DNA of 27,475 nucleotides, taken from the NCBI GenBank assembly GCA_003427395.1, contig BFEA01000510.1:469014-496488 (forward strand), in the 5' to 3' direction. The notes below the pieces were generated by a model, which was given only the letters and a program-made list of their open reading frames with translations, was not told the origin of the DNA and did no database searches. Of the stretch, positions 18,861 to 27,475 are shown piece by piece. Source of the stretch: Chara braunii. Its lineage: Eukaryota; Streptophyta; Charophyceae; Charales; Characeae. The position numbers and the translations under genes are program-made. Every line of letters starts with the position of its first letter. Position 1 is the first letter of the stretch.

Positions 18861-19347
18861 TTTCAGCCGTCGAGTTCTGAATCGCACGGCCGATAGGCCG
18901 CGCGACCTCATTCTTTTTAGGTTGTCGCGCATTGTCCTAGTGGTAGGAACGTCGGGGAATGATTGGTCCCGACGCGCCTATCTTCGCGGCTTCCTGCCAT
19001 ATTACCTAAACACCCATTTTTCCTAGTTAAATGGCATGGCGCGCACACACACGGCGTTGGAGCGGGGTTGAGTCCTATAGGGGTTGCGGTAGGGTAGGTC
19101 CTTTTTCGATAGTCTTCTCGGATAGGTTTTTAATTCGCGCGTCTCCCTCTTAGACTTCCCCCTTTCTCCTATGCCGCAGTCGTGCTTCAGATATTTCTGA
19201 TGTTGGTCTTTTCCTCCGACGGACGCTGAATTGCGCGGCCGATGGGCCACGCAGCGACCTTTTGTTTAGGTCGTAGTGTGTTGCTTTGATGATGGGGGCG
19301 AAGGGGAATGGTAGCCCCGACATCCCTGTCATTGCGGCTTCCTTCCT
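18861..19347. repeat. diverged direct repeat pair, ~137 bp, period ~350
   Basis: Copy 1 (18861-18997) and copy 2 (19210-19347) share, in order: gtcg..gctgaat, cgcacggccgataggccgcg, gacct..ttt.tttaggt, gggaatg, cccgac, and cgcggcttcct. Identity looks like 65-75% with small indels. The two repeats plus spacer suggest an old tandem duplication, possibly of the same SINE-like family as the modules at 18.3-18.55 kb. Confidence 0.6.
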
Positions 19348-20310
19348 TTAGTAGTTTCCGCCGCGATATGTCTTTGTAGCGTCAACTGCCCTATCTACAA
19401 CCACTTGGGTGCCCAACCCTAGAGTCTGAGTAACAGATTTTGAAAAGACAGATGCGGGGTCAATACCCGATAAGAAAAGAAATGTAAATATGAACAGGGG
19501 GTTGGAATACCCATGAAATCTTTTGCCGCGCCACGGCGGATTATCTTTACTTTATCTTTTACTCGCTTACCGATGCCCCGACAGCTTACGGATAGAACGG
19601 CGCCTTCCCGCGAGCCGTCAAAACGCCGGCAGATACCCTTGTAAGGGTTTCTGCCCCGACACCGCTTATCCCGGAATTCCCAACTGCCGGGCCCAATTCC
19701 CAGTGCGCTCGCTAAGGCGCGCGTAAATTCCTATGCATTTCCCGAATTGCAAAAGAAAAAGCAGAACCGAAGAATCACAAAAAGCTTCCGGAAGATGGGG
19801 GCCAAAAACGCGGCGCCCGAAATCAAGAAAACAAACGGGGTGCTTGTAGGGTCTGTATGATACAAGAAAAATTCAAATCAAAGGGGTACGAAAGATAGCA
19901 CGGGTTCGGGAAGTAGTTCGTCACAAGGTCCCTTGGGCAAAAGGAAGAAATGGCTTGGGAATCCTCGGAGCCCAAGGAATTTCCTTCGGAGTGTTTTCAC
20001 TTTTTTTTTCCGGGTGCATCCCCGAGGATAGGTGGAACGAACAATTCCTCGGGGACTTTATGCGCCCGAGGAGTGTCTAACAAGCCCCTTGGTGCAATTT
20101 GTTCCCAGATTTTTCTCAAAAAACGACCTATCATCAAAGGGTGTCCCCTGGTTCTGGGGCAATCACTGCTGGCAGGGGGAGGTCTTCTTAAATTGTTTTC
20201 TAACTTTTCTCAAATTTTCTCAAAAAAAGACCCTTGAGAATGCCCTAGGATTCTGGGTATCTTTGATGCTGTTATATTCATGGACCTGCGGTTTTTCGAT
20301 GCCAGAAAGA
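19348..20310. other. no gene seen
   Basis: GC-rich to about 19740, then mixed. Short frames only. Two near-repeats of cctcgg/cccgaggat phrases occur at 19964-20070, and tttctcaaaaaa phrases recur at about 20112 and 20216. Nothing indicates a gene. Confidence 0.45.
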
Positions 20311-20510
20311 CGCTGGCCGGTGCTGGGGGTTTGCCCTGTAACCTGTTGATAGCAGGGGCGTGAGGCCTGGTAGAGAGATCTGGGGATGCCTTGGGCTGGG
20401 CATTCGAAGGGAAAACCAAGGGTTGCTGTCGGGACGACGCTGGCTGGAGCTGGGGTGAGTCGTGTTGCCCTGTAACCTAGCAGGGTGGGGGCAGAGGCCT
20501 GGGAGAGCTC
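20311..20510. repeat. direct repeat pair, ~72 bp, 126 bp apart
   Basis: The text acgctggccggtgctggggg, ttgccctgtaacctg, agcaggg.cg, aggcctgg.agag at 20311-20381 recurs at 20437-20510 with substitutions and small indels. The gcattcgaagg phrase also appears twice (about 20400 and 20575), so a longer unit may have been duplicated. Confidence 0.65.
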
Positions 20511-20745
20511 GGCAGGGAATTAGACAGTGTTAGAGAATTTTAGAGTGTCTTGTCGGGGAGTCCAGGGGTTCTTAGCATTCGAAGGACTTTTGTGGTAATT
20601 GCTGCTTGAGTAGCCTAGCAATAGTTTAACAGTTATCCACGTTTTTCCTAAATCTTCCTGAACTTTTTTCATAGTTTTCAGATTGTTCTTAGCCGAAGCC
20701 AGGTAATTGCCCTGGTATTTTAAATGATTTGTATATTTTACATGG

Positions 20746-20835
20746 GACGCTGGGCCCGGTTCCCAGCACGTGTTGCTCCCCACACATAGAGTGGTCCAGG
20801 AGCATTTGTCCAGAAAAAAAAAGAAAAAAGGAATA
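20746..20835 (+). repeat. copy 1 of a SINE/LINE-tail-like dispersed repeat ending in A-rich DNA
   Basis: The text gctgggcccggttcccagca, then gtgttgctccccacacatagag and an A-rich run (20813-20829), matches 22311-22366 (gctggacctggtttccagct, ggtgcagctccccacaaatag) followed by a long A-run. Same-orientation copies with A-rich ends point to a retroposed family. Confidence 0.5.
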
Positions 20836-21263
20836 TGATCCTGGAAAGGGTGTGGTCCCTGGTCTGCTCAGACTGGAGGAAAACTCGCAGAGCCCGCTCC
20901 AAGAGAGCAGCTAGGGATCTGTTTTTCAGAACTTGGGGTCAGAGTGTCAGACTTTTGAAAATTAAGTCATCAGGCATTGTGTTAGAGCCTTGGTTGATGG
21001 GGCCCAGGCCACCATGAGTAGTAGTGGACAGATTATATGGGTCTCTATTATTTAGGGGGATGGGGGGATTCCTTGGCAATGCCTGTTGACTAAATTCGTC
21101 ACCTAAGCAGGTTTGTTTATGTTCCTGCATACACCAAGACAGAAATCCACTAGGTAAGCCCAGCAGTGATCTAGTACCCATGGACTAGGAAGGTACGCTA
21201 ATATGGCACCAGAATCGTGAAGAGGTCCAGGTAGGGGTACAATCCCGTTCAGACGGTCTGAAC
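20836..21263. other. no gene seen
   Basis: No frame with family resemblance. This stretch is the apparent host DNA into which the 1,010-bp element at 21267 inserted. Confidence 0.4.
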
Positions 21264-21266
21264 TCA

Positions 21267-22276
21267 GGGCATACTCACACTAGCACGTACTTCTGCAAAT
21301 TTTACGTATGTGAATTTGAGTTTATATGGCACCTGCGGGTCACACCGCTCACCGTTTGTTGCCCAAAGCAGAAAGGACACTTAGGACAGGGTCGCGACCT
21401 GGCCTTAAAATGCAAAAACACGTTGTGTGCAGTCAGACAGCACAATGCACTTTTTTTTTTTTTTTTTGCTTCCAGAAAGCAGTAGAGGAAAAAGAAATAC
21501 GATTTGGCAGGGACCTCTGGAGCCAGGACCCACTAGCATCAATTTACGCTTCGCCAGTTTGGTTTTCAACCGCGTGCGGCCAGAGGTGACATCTGGCGAT
21601 GGTTGATCCTTTTCCGTATCGAGGGCGGATGTTCGTAAAGACCGATTTCGTGGAGGTATCTGCACGCCGGCCAATAGAACAGTTTCTAAATTCTTTTGTT
21701 GCCCATACAGCTAGCCACTTTGCGTTGACGCGAAGCTGCAATACTCTGTTTTTTTTTTTGGGGGGGGGGCGTTTTTTGCAGCTTCTGCAAAAATAGAGAA
21801 TATTGGACTTGCCGTGGAAGACGGCGTCAGTGTGGTAACTGTATACTTGCAACTGTGGGTGTATGTGTCCACAATAACGTCTTCGTGAATTGGCCACTGT
21901 TGGATTGTAGTCTCGTTATGGGACTCATACGTCGTATCTTTCGTTGTCAGAGATGTCATTTTTCACTACATTTTCTTCGTTTTCCTATAATTCATAAATA
22001 GAGGACAAATATTTTTTTTACGCATTCATAAGGAAAACTTGCCACACACCTATTCAATAGATGCTAGTGGGTCCTGGCTCCATTCAATAGATGCTAGTGG
22101 GTCCTGGCTACTGGAGGTTCCCGCAAAATATGTAAGCCCGCGGCTGTCGAGGCCGCTGACATTTACGTGCCCTTTTGTGTGAACACGCAAAATACGTGCC
22201 TCTTGTGACCCGAAAACCTACATAAAATTTGCGATTTTGCGAAAATACGTGGTAGTGTGACTCTGTAAGTGTGCCC
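21267..22276. mobile_element. 1,010-bp non-autonomous DNA transposon with TIRs and TCA duplication
   Basis: The left end reads GGGCATACTCACACTAGCAC followed by GTA, and CAAATTTTACGTA further in. The reverse complement of the right end reads GGGCACACTTACAGAG, then TCACACTACCACGTA, then CAAATTTTATGTA. The repeats align with two indels over about 45-60 bases. TCA flanks both ends (21264-21266 and 22277-22279). A subterminal inverted repeat also exists: ggagccaggacccactagca at 21519-21540 matches the inverse of 22058-22081 and 22088-22110. A 117-codon minus frame (21897-21544) lies inside but shows no transposase motif. The 3-bp duplication and GGGC-type ends recall PIF/Harbinger, though that group usually duplicates TWA. 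The class is inference. Confidence 0.65.
22052..22110. repeat. 30-bp tandem duplication inside the 1-kb element
   Basis: attcaatagatgctagtggg followed by tcctggct occurs at 22052 and again at 22082 with no internal change. Both copies are inverted relative to 21519-21540. Confidence 0.95.
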
Positions 22277-22279
22277 TCA

Positions 22280-22439
22280 AGTCACTTTTTTTCAGTCATG
22301 AATTTACCGGAAGCTGGACCTGGTTTCCAGCTGGTGCAGCTCCCCACAAATAGAAAGGAGCCATAGGAAAAGATCCCACCTTCTATCCACAGGGGCTCTT
22401 ACCACCCTGAGGGCAGAAAGTCGGGCAAGAATCTATGTT

Positions 22440-22498
<59 letters not shown>

Positions 22499-22534
22499 AA
22501 AAAAGGAAAAAAAGGAAAAAAAAAAAAGAAAAAC
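22280..22534 (+). mobile_element. SINE-like repeat copy 2 with ~95-base A-rich tail
   Basis: The head at 22311-22366 matches the repeat at 20746-20805. The text ends with ctatgttc at about 22439 and is followed by an almost pure A tract (22440-22534) with a few G interruptions. The tract is long enough to suggest recent retroposition or slippage expansion. No open frame of interest is present. Confidence 0.5.
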
Positions 22535-22540
22535 CATGTC

Positions 22541-23019
22541 GGCGGGGGTCGAGCTTGTAAAGTCTCCCAGCTCAAAAAAAAGAAGAAAACCAGAGGGTTC
22601 TGGGAATTTCTCAATAAACTTTGGTTGGAGGCATACAATGTCAAGGACTTCTGGAACCAGGACACAGTCTTCACAGGCAGGGTGCAGCCCTGCTTCCATA
22701 AACAACAGGCAGAGAAGGTAAGTATCTTATTCAGAGCGAGAGCCTTCTGGCAAATCTGGATAGCCAGAAGAGACAGGAGATTTCTCGCTATAACCGATCC
22801 TCTCCCTTCTCTTATTGCCCATTTCAAGCATGCCATGCGACTAGATATCACAGCAGATTGGCAGAAGCTCAAGAACTTATCAACCTCTGACGAGGTGGCC
22901 TCTTCGCAATTCCGCAAGAAATGGGCATTCCCCTTCCCCCTTCCATTGGGCAGACCTGGGCAAGGACAATAGACTGATCTACTCAAAGCTTCNAAAAAAA
23001 AAAAAAAAAAAAAAAAAAA
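22541..23019 (+). mobile_element. LINE 3'-end fragment with 26-base poly-A tail
   Basis: The frame from about 22574 to the stop at 22970-22972 reads GFWEFLNKLWLEAYNVKDFW, then RARAFWQIWIARRDRRF, resembling the last segment of LINE ORF2 after the zinc knuckle ('..LW.IW..RN..'). Twenty bases after the stop a poly-A run follows (22994-23019, preceded by an N). This makes a textbook 5'-truncated LINE: last part of ORF2, very short 3' UTR, tail. It lies directly downstream of another A-rich tail, so it probably inserted into, or shares, that A-tract. No zinc motif is left, so assignment rests on a short stretch. Confidence 0.5.
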
Positions 23020-23425
23020 CTGTTACAGCAAAAAAAAAAGAAAAAGAAGCAAGTGTGGCAATGACTATTTGAAACTGAGCCTGTTTTTGCCCAACCTGAA
23101 TTTCACTGCGCTCCTAGTTTTTTGAGCGTGGGTCCCACTCCATTTCTTTATGGTACTTTCATGGGGAGAAGAAAAAAAAGACAAAAAAAAGAGAAAGTTG
23201 CCCCTGTGAAACATACAAAAAAAGAAAAGGAAACAATGCTCTGGCCCTGATTGCAGTCGTATACATTCTTGGAAGAGGTAGTGTGAGTGTGCCGTCAGTG
23301 AGGGCATCTCAGCCCCATGGCCAGGTTGTCAGATTCCAAAAACACACACGCAAAAAAAAAACACAAACACCTATTCCACTGTGAAAATGTCTGGATACGT
23401 CCTCTAAGTGCCAGTGTGATGAGGG
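23020..23425. other. A-rich patches, no gene
   Basis: Several A-runs are present (23031-23045, 23171-23190, 23217-23230, 23354-23362). A string tagtgtgagtgtgcc at 23279-23293 followed by gtca resembles the right end of the GGGCATAC element family, but no left partner is seen. The text gtcagattcca ... gaaaatgtctggatacgtc (about 23328-23400) recurs at about 23908-23980. Confidence 0.4.
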
Positions 23426-23860
23426 TTAGGGCCTGATCCCACTACTACACTACAGCCCAGTTACACTGTAGTTTGCGGATCCCACCACTTTCCGACTTCG
23501 TCGCAGCCGCCGGAATATTTTGCCATACTTCCGTTTGTATGTGTCGTGGCAGCACCTCCGCGAATGGTGCAAGCGTAGTTGCTACAAATTTTGCGTAGGC
23601 CGTGAGGGCATCTCTGCAGCGAAAAAGAGGGAGCAATTTTTTTTTTTTTTTTTTTTTTTTGTCTTTCGTCCGTTTGCAACATTTCGATTGGCTGCCCTCT
23701 GCAACAGCCCACAAAGAACCGCCGCGGGTTCAGGAAAAGCACCGAAGAAGTCGCCCTGGTGGGATCCAATTTTTCTTTTTCGTCCCGCCACGGCCGCTGA
23801 CATCTTTGTAGTGCTTTTTGGCGACTACAGTTGTAGTGTAGTGGTGGGATCAGACCCTTA
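23426..23860. mobile_element. ~435-bp inverted-repeat (MITE-like) element
   Basis: The left arm at 23426-23470 (gttagggcctgatcccacta onward) pairs with the right arm 23825-23860 read in reverse (taagggtctgatcccaccac, tacactacaactgtag). A second pairing inside, ggatcccacca (23477-23487) with the reverse of tggtgggatcc (about 23758-23768), extends the fold. A T-run of about 23 bases sits in the middle (23637-23660). The element is bracketed by a direct repeat of about 75-90 bp (about 23328-23400 and 23908-23985). The end points and duplication are not certain. Confidence 0.6.
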
Positions 23861-24028
23861 CAATCCTCTGAGGGAACACAGCTCGAGCAGATCACGGATT
23901 CAGATTGTTAGATTCCAGAAGCAGAAAGAAAAAAAGAAACGGAAACATGGATTCGGCCGCGAAAATGGCTGGATACATCAGGGTTACAATCCTCTGAGGA
24001 AACACAGCCAGCGCAGATCACAGATTCC
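23858..24028. repeat. direct repeat, 45 bp, 125 bp apart
   Basis: ttacaatcctctgagggaac followed by acagctcgagcagatcacgg at 23858 recurs at 23983 with about four changes (ttacaatcctctgaggaaac, acagccagcgcagatcacag). Confidence 0.9.
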
Positions 24029-25113
24029 ACCCTGCCTGGTTAGCAGGGGACTCATAACAAACAAACAAAAGAGAAACCCCTGTAGTTATGAGTCTTATGA
24101 CACCCCGCCTGAACCGCGGTGCGTGGTGCTTTTTCATCACCCTTTCAAGTTTGGGTTTGGCGGCCGTTGCTTTTGCCCGTTGGTGTTTTTTTTTGCCCTC
24201 TCGAACTTCTTTTGTGACACAAACGGACTTACCTCCAAAAAACAAAAGCCTACTTGCCCCCACAACAAAACTGCAATTTCGTGTTAGACTCACACAGCTG
24301 TGGGAGGCGGCCCGACCAAACAGATGTCAGGCACCGCCAGGCGGCGCCAGAAGGCTCTTTTGCCTGCTAGCAAATGTCGCGGATCTGGGAGGCAAAAGGT
24401 AGTAAAGAGAGTACTATGCCCTCAGTCTGAGAGCCTTAAGTTTGACCTAAGAAATCTGTAACATTTGCTGGCTCAGCCTGGCTGCAAAAGAGGCTTCTGC
24501 TGGCGCGGGACGTCACACATGGCCCATGGGATGCAAACGGGAAAGTTTAATGACAGTGTGGACACATTCTGGCAATTGTGGAGTTCATTACCTGCCAAAG
24601 TTATAAGGGCACTGGCAGCAGACCAGTTTCTATTTGGTCCCAGAGTCCCAAATTCCCCCAGTCCCATGGCTGTTTTCTTGTTGGTTTTTGGTAAACTGTT
24701 CAGTGTTCAGTGCGTTTGTGACCATAGCAAGTAGCATACTATCCCTCGGAACCTACACGTGTCAGCTTTGATACCAACCACGCTCCCAGATTGGCTGCCT
24801 GAATCCGCCTGATCAATGTGGCAAAAGGCACGAAGTGCAGAGAAGCAGGACATGCTGAGGATTTTGGGAAGTGGAGGTGGAGTACCGCGTTGAAACTGGA
24901 ATCTCTGTGTGTCAGTTCGCTCAGGATTTGCTTGATAAAGTAGGGTTACTTCTGAAATCATTCCATATCGGAGTCAAGGCTCCTTGCTGACCAATAAAGA
25001 AAGGTGTTTGAGCTTGAATACCAGTGGCACAGTCACCAGTGGGAAGAGAATGAGATCACAAAGGAATACAAAGAAAACGTCTTGAGCAGTTCGGGGGAAT
25101 GGGAGGGCAAAGC
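24029..25113. other. no supported gene
   Basis: A small inverted repeat (actcataac 24049-24057, gttatgagt 24084-24092) lies at the left. Open frames of about 90-105 codons at 24088-24402 and 24465-24734 (plus) show no domain and have no poly-A or promoter context; one phrase (FNDSVDTFWQLWSSLPAKVI) reads like protein but is too short to assign. Confidence 0.4.
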
Positions 25114-25115
25114 TT

Positions 25116-25178
<63 letters not shown>

Positions 25179-25181
25179 GGG

Positions 25182-25268
<87 letters not shown>
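25114..25268. repeat. compound microsatellite T(24)-(GT)n-G-rich-(GT)n-(AG)24
   Basis: A T-run at 25114-25137 is followed by GT repeats to about 25174, a G-rich break (gggggggag), GT repeats to 25220, and AG repeats at 25221-25268. Alternating purine-pyrimidine (Z-DNA-prone) and homopurine (triplex-prone) blocks adjoin. Confidence 0.97.
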
Positions 25269-25269
<1 letters not shown>

Positions 25270-25382
25270 ATCAATGCCGTGTGAGTGAACACACATTCAA
25301 CGCACATAGACGATTATTACTTAAGGATAAGAGTAATGAAAGTCAACGCAATCATTCATTCATTGTGTAACACAGAGACAAT

Positions 25383-25385
<3 letters not shown>

Positions 25386-25433
<48 letters not shown>
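25386..25433. repeat. (GA)24 microsatellite
   Basis: Uninterrupted GA dinucleotides, about 118 bases after the end of the previous AG tract. Confidence 0.97.
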
Positions 25434-25434
<1 letters not shown>

Positions 25435-25789
25435 AAGCATATTTCGTAAAGCAGGGAGGTCAGGTCTGTGGTCAGCAGGTGACTGATGAGCACGACACAG
25501 CACTCGCAGCCTCGCAGGAGCAGTTCTTGGAGATAGTTTGAGCCAAGACGATTGTGAACTGAAAAGCTCTCAGTCAAGTGATTACTTGAGGACATGGTTT
25601 GAAGTTTGACGTTTGAACTTCTTAAGCCAAACACAGATATTTGCTGCCTATTAGGATCTGCATAACCGAAAGTCTAAACGGACTGCGGTGGTGTACATGT
25701 TGATGTCCTCCAAAAGCTTTTACAGTTCTACTCCAATGGATGATGCAAACGCTGAACAGTATAACTGATCCAGGGTTCATATGATCTCC
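25434..25789. other. no gene seen
   Basis: Single-copy-looking sequence with only short frames on both strands. It is the left flank of the 138-bp MITE. Confidence 0.4.
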
Positions 25790-25792
25790 TAA

Positions 25793-25930
25793 GAGTATAC
25801 TCACACTTGGACCTCAAAAATAACAAAATCGCAAAATGAGCGGCCAGATGCAGTCGTTCCTTCACAAGGACTCAATGTGGCCACTCATTTTGCGATTTTG
25901 CGATTTTGAGGGCCTAGTGTGTGTATGCCC
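25793..25930. mobile_element. 138-bp MITE with ~52-bp TIRs and TAA duplication
   Basis: The left TIR 25793-25845 begins GAGTATACTCACACTTGGAC and ends AAAATCGCAAAATGAGCGGC. The right TIR 25879-25930, reversed, begins GGGCATACACACACTAGGCC and ends with AAAATGAGTGGCC. TAA flanks both sides (25790-25792 and 25931-25933). The arms nearly fill the element, leaving a 33-base centre. The TAA duplication and GGGC-type ends fit PIF/Harbinger MITEs. The ends match those of the 1,010-bp element at 21267. Confidence 0.8.
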
Positions 25931-26072
25931 TAATTGGTTTTAAGAACGTACCACAAACTGGCAAAGTCACAAACAACATCTGAACGATTCTAAAGATTCA
26001 CACATCACAAGTTCTGCTACGATTCCATTTGCTGTTTCCTTTCCATACAACATTCCATCAGTCACAGTTTTT

Positions 26073-26200
26073 TAATATGTGTATATATCGTATATATATC
26101 GTCAAATATATACATATATATCGTCACATATATACATATATATCGTCACAAATAGAACTGCCATATATATATATATATCGTCATATACATATATCGTCAC
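26073..26200. repeat. AT-rich minisatellite with TATATCGTC core
   Basis: Units of about 20-30 bp of the form atatatacatatatatcgtc, some followed by acaaatagaactgcc, repeat six times or so. The last unit runs into copy 1 of the repeat family at 26194. Confidence 0.85.
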
Positions 26201-26726
26201 AAATAGAACTGCCCGGTAAACCGTAGGCAGAGAGAGAGAAGAGGACAACAAACGAGGGACTGTGACAAACTGTTTCATATATATGTATATATATCTCATC
26301 AAACAGAGCTGCCCGGTAAACTGTAGGCAGAGAGGGAGAAGAGAAGAACAAACGCCGGGCTGTGAGTTTGTGAAACAAGCGATAAAAAAAAATACACCTG
26401 GCAAACACGAAGAGCACACTGAAACCATAAATTTTTATCATTCCTCTTTTTAACTCCCCCTTTACCGTGCCTCTGGCGTACAAGGCTCGCCACGTTGATG
26501 AAGTGGAGCACGGGCTGCCCACATCCCCGTGTGCCATAATGGCCCATTTGTACGCTGTGAGAAAGACGCAGAGTAAAGGGGGACGGGATAAACACACAGA
26601 AGAGATGGAGGGAAGACAAAGCAAAAGAAATATATATAAATAAATGTGTCTGTCACAGCCCCGCGTTTGTTGTCCTCTTTTCCCTCTCTGCCTACGGTTT
26701 ACCGGGCAGTTCTGTTTGACGATATG
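26194..26726. repeat. three-copy ~75-bp family: two direct, one inverted
   Basis: Copy 1 (26194-26270) and copy 2 (26292-26366) read cagaactgcccggtaaaccg, taggcagagag.gagaagag, aacaaacg..gg.ctgtga. Copy 3 (26650-26726) is the reverse complement (tgtcacagccccgcg, tttgttgtcctctt, ctctctgcctacggtttacc, gggcagttctg). Copies 1 and 3 form an inverted repeat that also includes the tatcgtca flank, enclosing about 380 bases. The enclosed DNA (26375-26640) contains no recognisable gene. It could be a TIR element or a duplicated minisatellite flank. Confidence 0.8.
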
Positions 26727-26920
26727 TGTGTATACTATATACTATATAACTATATCGTGAAACATAATATATGTAATATATTTGCTCATTTATTGAGTGA
26801 TTGGCCGGTTGGTTGGTCTGTCTGTTTGCCTCTCTGTTCGTTTGACACCCAGACAGACAGACAACCCAACAGCGTCAAGTCCTACCGATGCCCAATTTCC
26901 GTGCTACCTCTTTGCCACCA

Positions 26921-27180
26921 AGAAGAAGAAGAAGAAGAAGAAGAAGAAGAAGAAGAAGAAGAAGAAGAAGAAGAAGAAGAAGGGGAGGAGGAGGAGACGG
27001 AGAAGGAGACGGAGAAGGAGAAGGAGAAGGAGACGCAGAAGCAGAAGCAGAAGCAGAAGAAGACGACGAAGAAGACGACGATGACGACGACGACGACGAC
27101 GACGACGAAGAAGAAGAAGAAGGAGAAGAAGAAGAAGAAGAAGAAGAAGAAGAAGAAGAAGAAGAAGAAGAAGAAGAAGC
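26921..27180. repeat. ~260-bp (GAA)n-type trinucleotide tract with GAC/GGA variants
   Basis: Every triplet from 26921 to 27180 is a variant of GAA: pure AGA/GAA blocks at both ends, GGA/GAC blocks in the middle, and a GAC block near 27074-27108. The plus strand is almost entirely purine apart from C in the GAC blocks. All frames are open and give poly-Glu, poly-Arg, poly-Lys or, on the other strand, poly-Ser, Phe or Leu; these are artefacts. Confidence 0.95.
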
Positions 27181-27183
27181 AGG

Positions 27184-27205
27184 TTGGCGCCGCATGGGGA
27201 AGTGC

Positions 27206-27249
<44 letters not shown>

Positions 27250-27406
27250 GCGTTGTGCGTGAACCGTGCCAGTTCGGCAGGAATCGGCGCTGTAGCAAAA
27301 GTCCAACTCTCTCTCACTCTCTGTGGTGTTGTGCGTGAAGATGTGGAGAGTCCCGTTCACCTGGCCCAATAAGGAAAAAGATAGAATGGCGAGGCGTGGT
27401 GAAGTG

Positions 27407-27465
<59 letters not shown>

Positions 27466-27475
27466 GCGCACACTC
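27184..27475. repeat. ~202-bp repeat unit with (CT)n tracts
   Basis: ggcgccgcatggggaagtgc followed by accctctct at 27184 recurs at 27386 as ggcgaggcgtggtgaagtgcactctct. Each leads into a CT tract (27209-27244 and 27409-27463). A second pair, gttgtgcgtgaa at 27252 and 27327, follows CT-rich DNA in both places. The window ends inside the second unit. Confidence 0.8.

Noticed and set aside
22715-22725. Strong 5' splice-site-like string (aaggtaagtat)
   Set aside because: The open frame continues through it to a stop just before the poly-A, and no partner acceptor or exon is supported.
22399-22986. 195-codon minus-strand frame with a long poly-Phe stretch
   Set aside because: The Phe run is the complement of the A-tract, and the rest is the shadow of the LINE 3' fragment on the other strand.
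24088-24734. Two plus-strand frames of 104 and 89 codons as candidate genes
   Set aside because: No domain, no promoter or polyadenylation context, and overlap by equally open minus frames.
26646-27338. Long open frames (up to 230 codons) rich in Glu, Lys, Arg or Ser
   Set aside because: They are produced by the GAA/GAC trinucleotide and CT dinucleotide tracts, which are open in most frames; no domain is present.

Overview
This window looks like a stretch of a large, repeat-rich eukaryotic nuclear genome. The reasons are LINE and Ty3/gypsy relics, poly-A tails, MITE-like inverted repeats with 3-bp duplications, tRNA-like (SINE) modules, long microsatellites, and the absence of any compact intact gene. 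The Ty3 gag/protease relic and a transposon-type Ulp1 peptidase would suit a plant or streptophyte alga (a Chara-like genome is my guess), but the sequence does not prove a lineage. There are assembly Ns at 4632, 4638, 4681, 15744 and 22993. No protein-coding gene here looks intact; every recognisable coding stretch carries stops or frameshifts.

Layout. 320-2252 (-): a 5'-truncated, decayed LINE ORF2, with the C-terminal part of the reverse transcriptase followed by a zf-RVT-like zinc motif. 2866-3461: an AT-rich tandem repeat of about 122 bp in alternating A/B types. 5279-5985 (+): a decayed coding region of unknown family. 6228-8740: a candidate unit in which a broken Ulp1/C48 cysteine peptidase gene, with all catalytic residues still visible, is bracketed by a long foldback inverted repeat on the left and a hairpin plus a third copy of its arm on the right, all carrying one short motif. 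9208-9815: palindromes and a minisatellite. 9765-12309 (-): a decayed Ty3-type gag-protease segment. 13947-15125 (-): a decayed unknown coding region with a TATA-like box upstream.

16.2-20.5 kb holds an anonymous open frame, minisatellites, hairpins, a possible SINE, two tRNA-like modules with canonical A/B-box spacing, and pairs of diverged direct repeats. 20.7-24.1 kb is a nest of young-looking mobile DNA: a 1,010-bp element with TIRs and a TCA duplication, a SINE-like repeat ending in a long poly-A, a LINE 3' end with its own poly-A, and an inverted-repeat element of about 435 bp. 24.1-27.5 kb is dominated by compound microsatellites, a 138-bp MITE flanked by TAA that shares ends with the 1,010-bp element, and a three-copy inverted/direct repeat family.

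The genes do not form a working pathway; the window records successive transposon insertions. The best lead for something undescribed is the foldback-flanked Ulp1 unit at 6.2-8.7 kb. The second is the GGGCATAC-ended element family at 21.3-22.3 kb and 25.8 kb.
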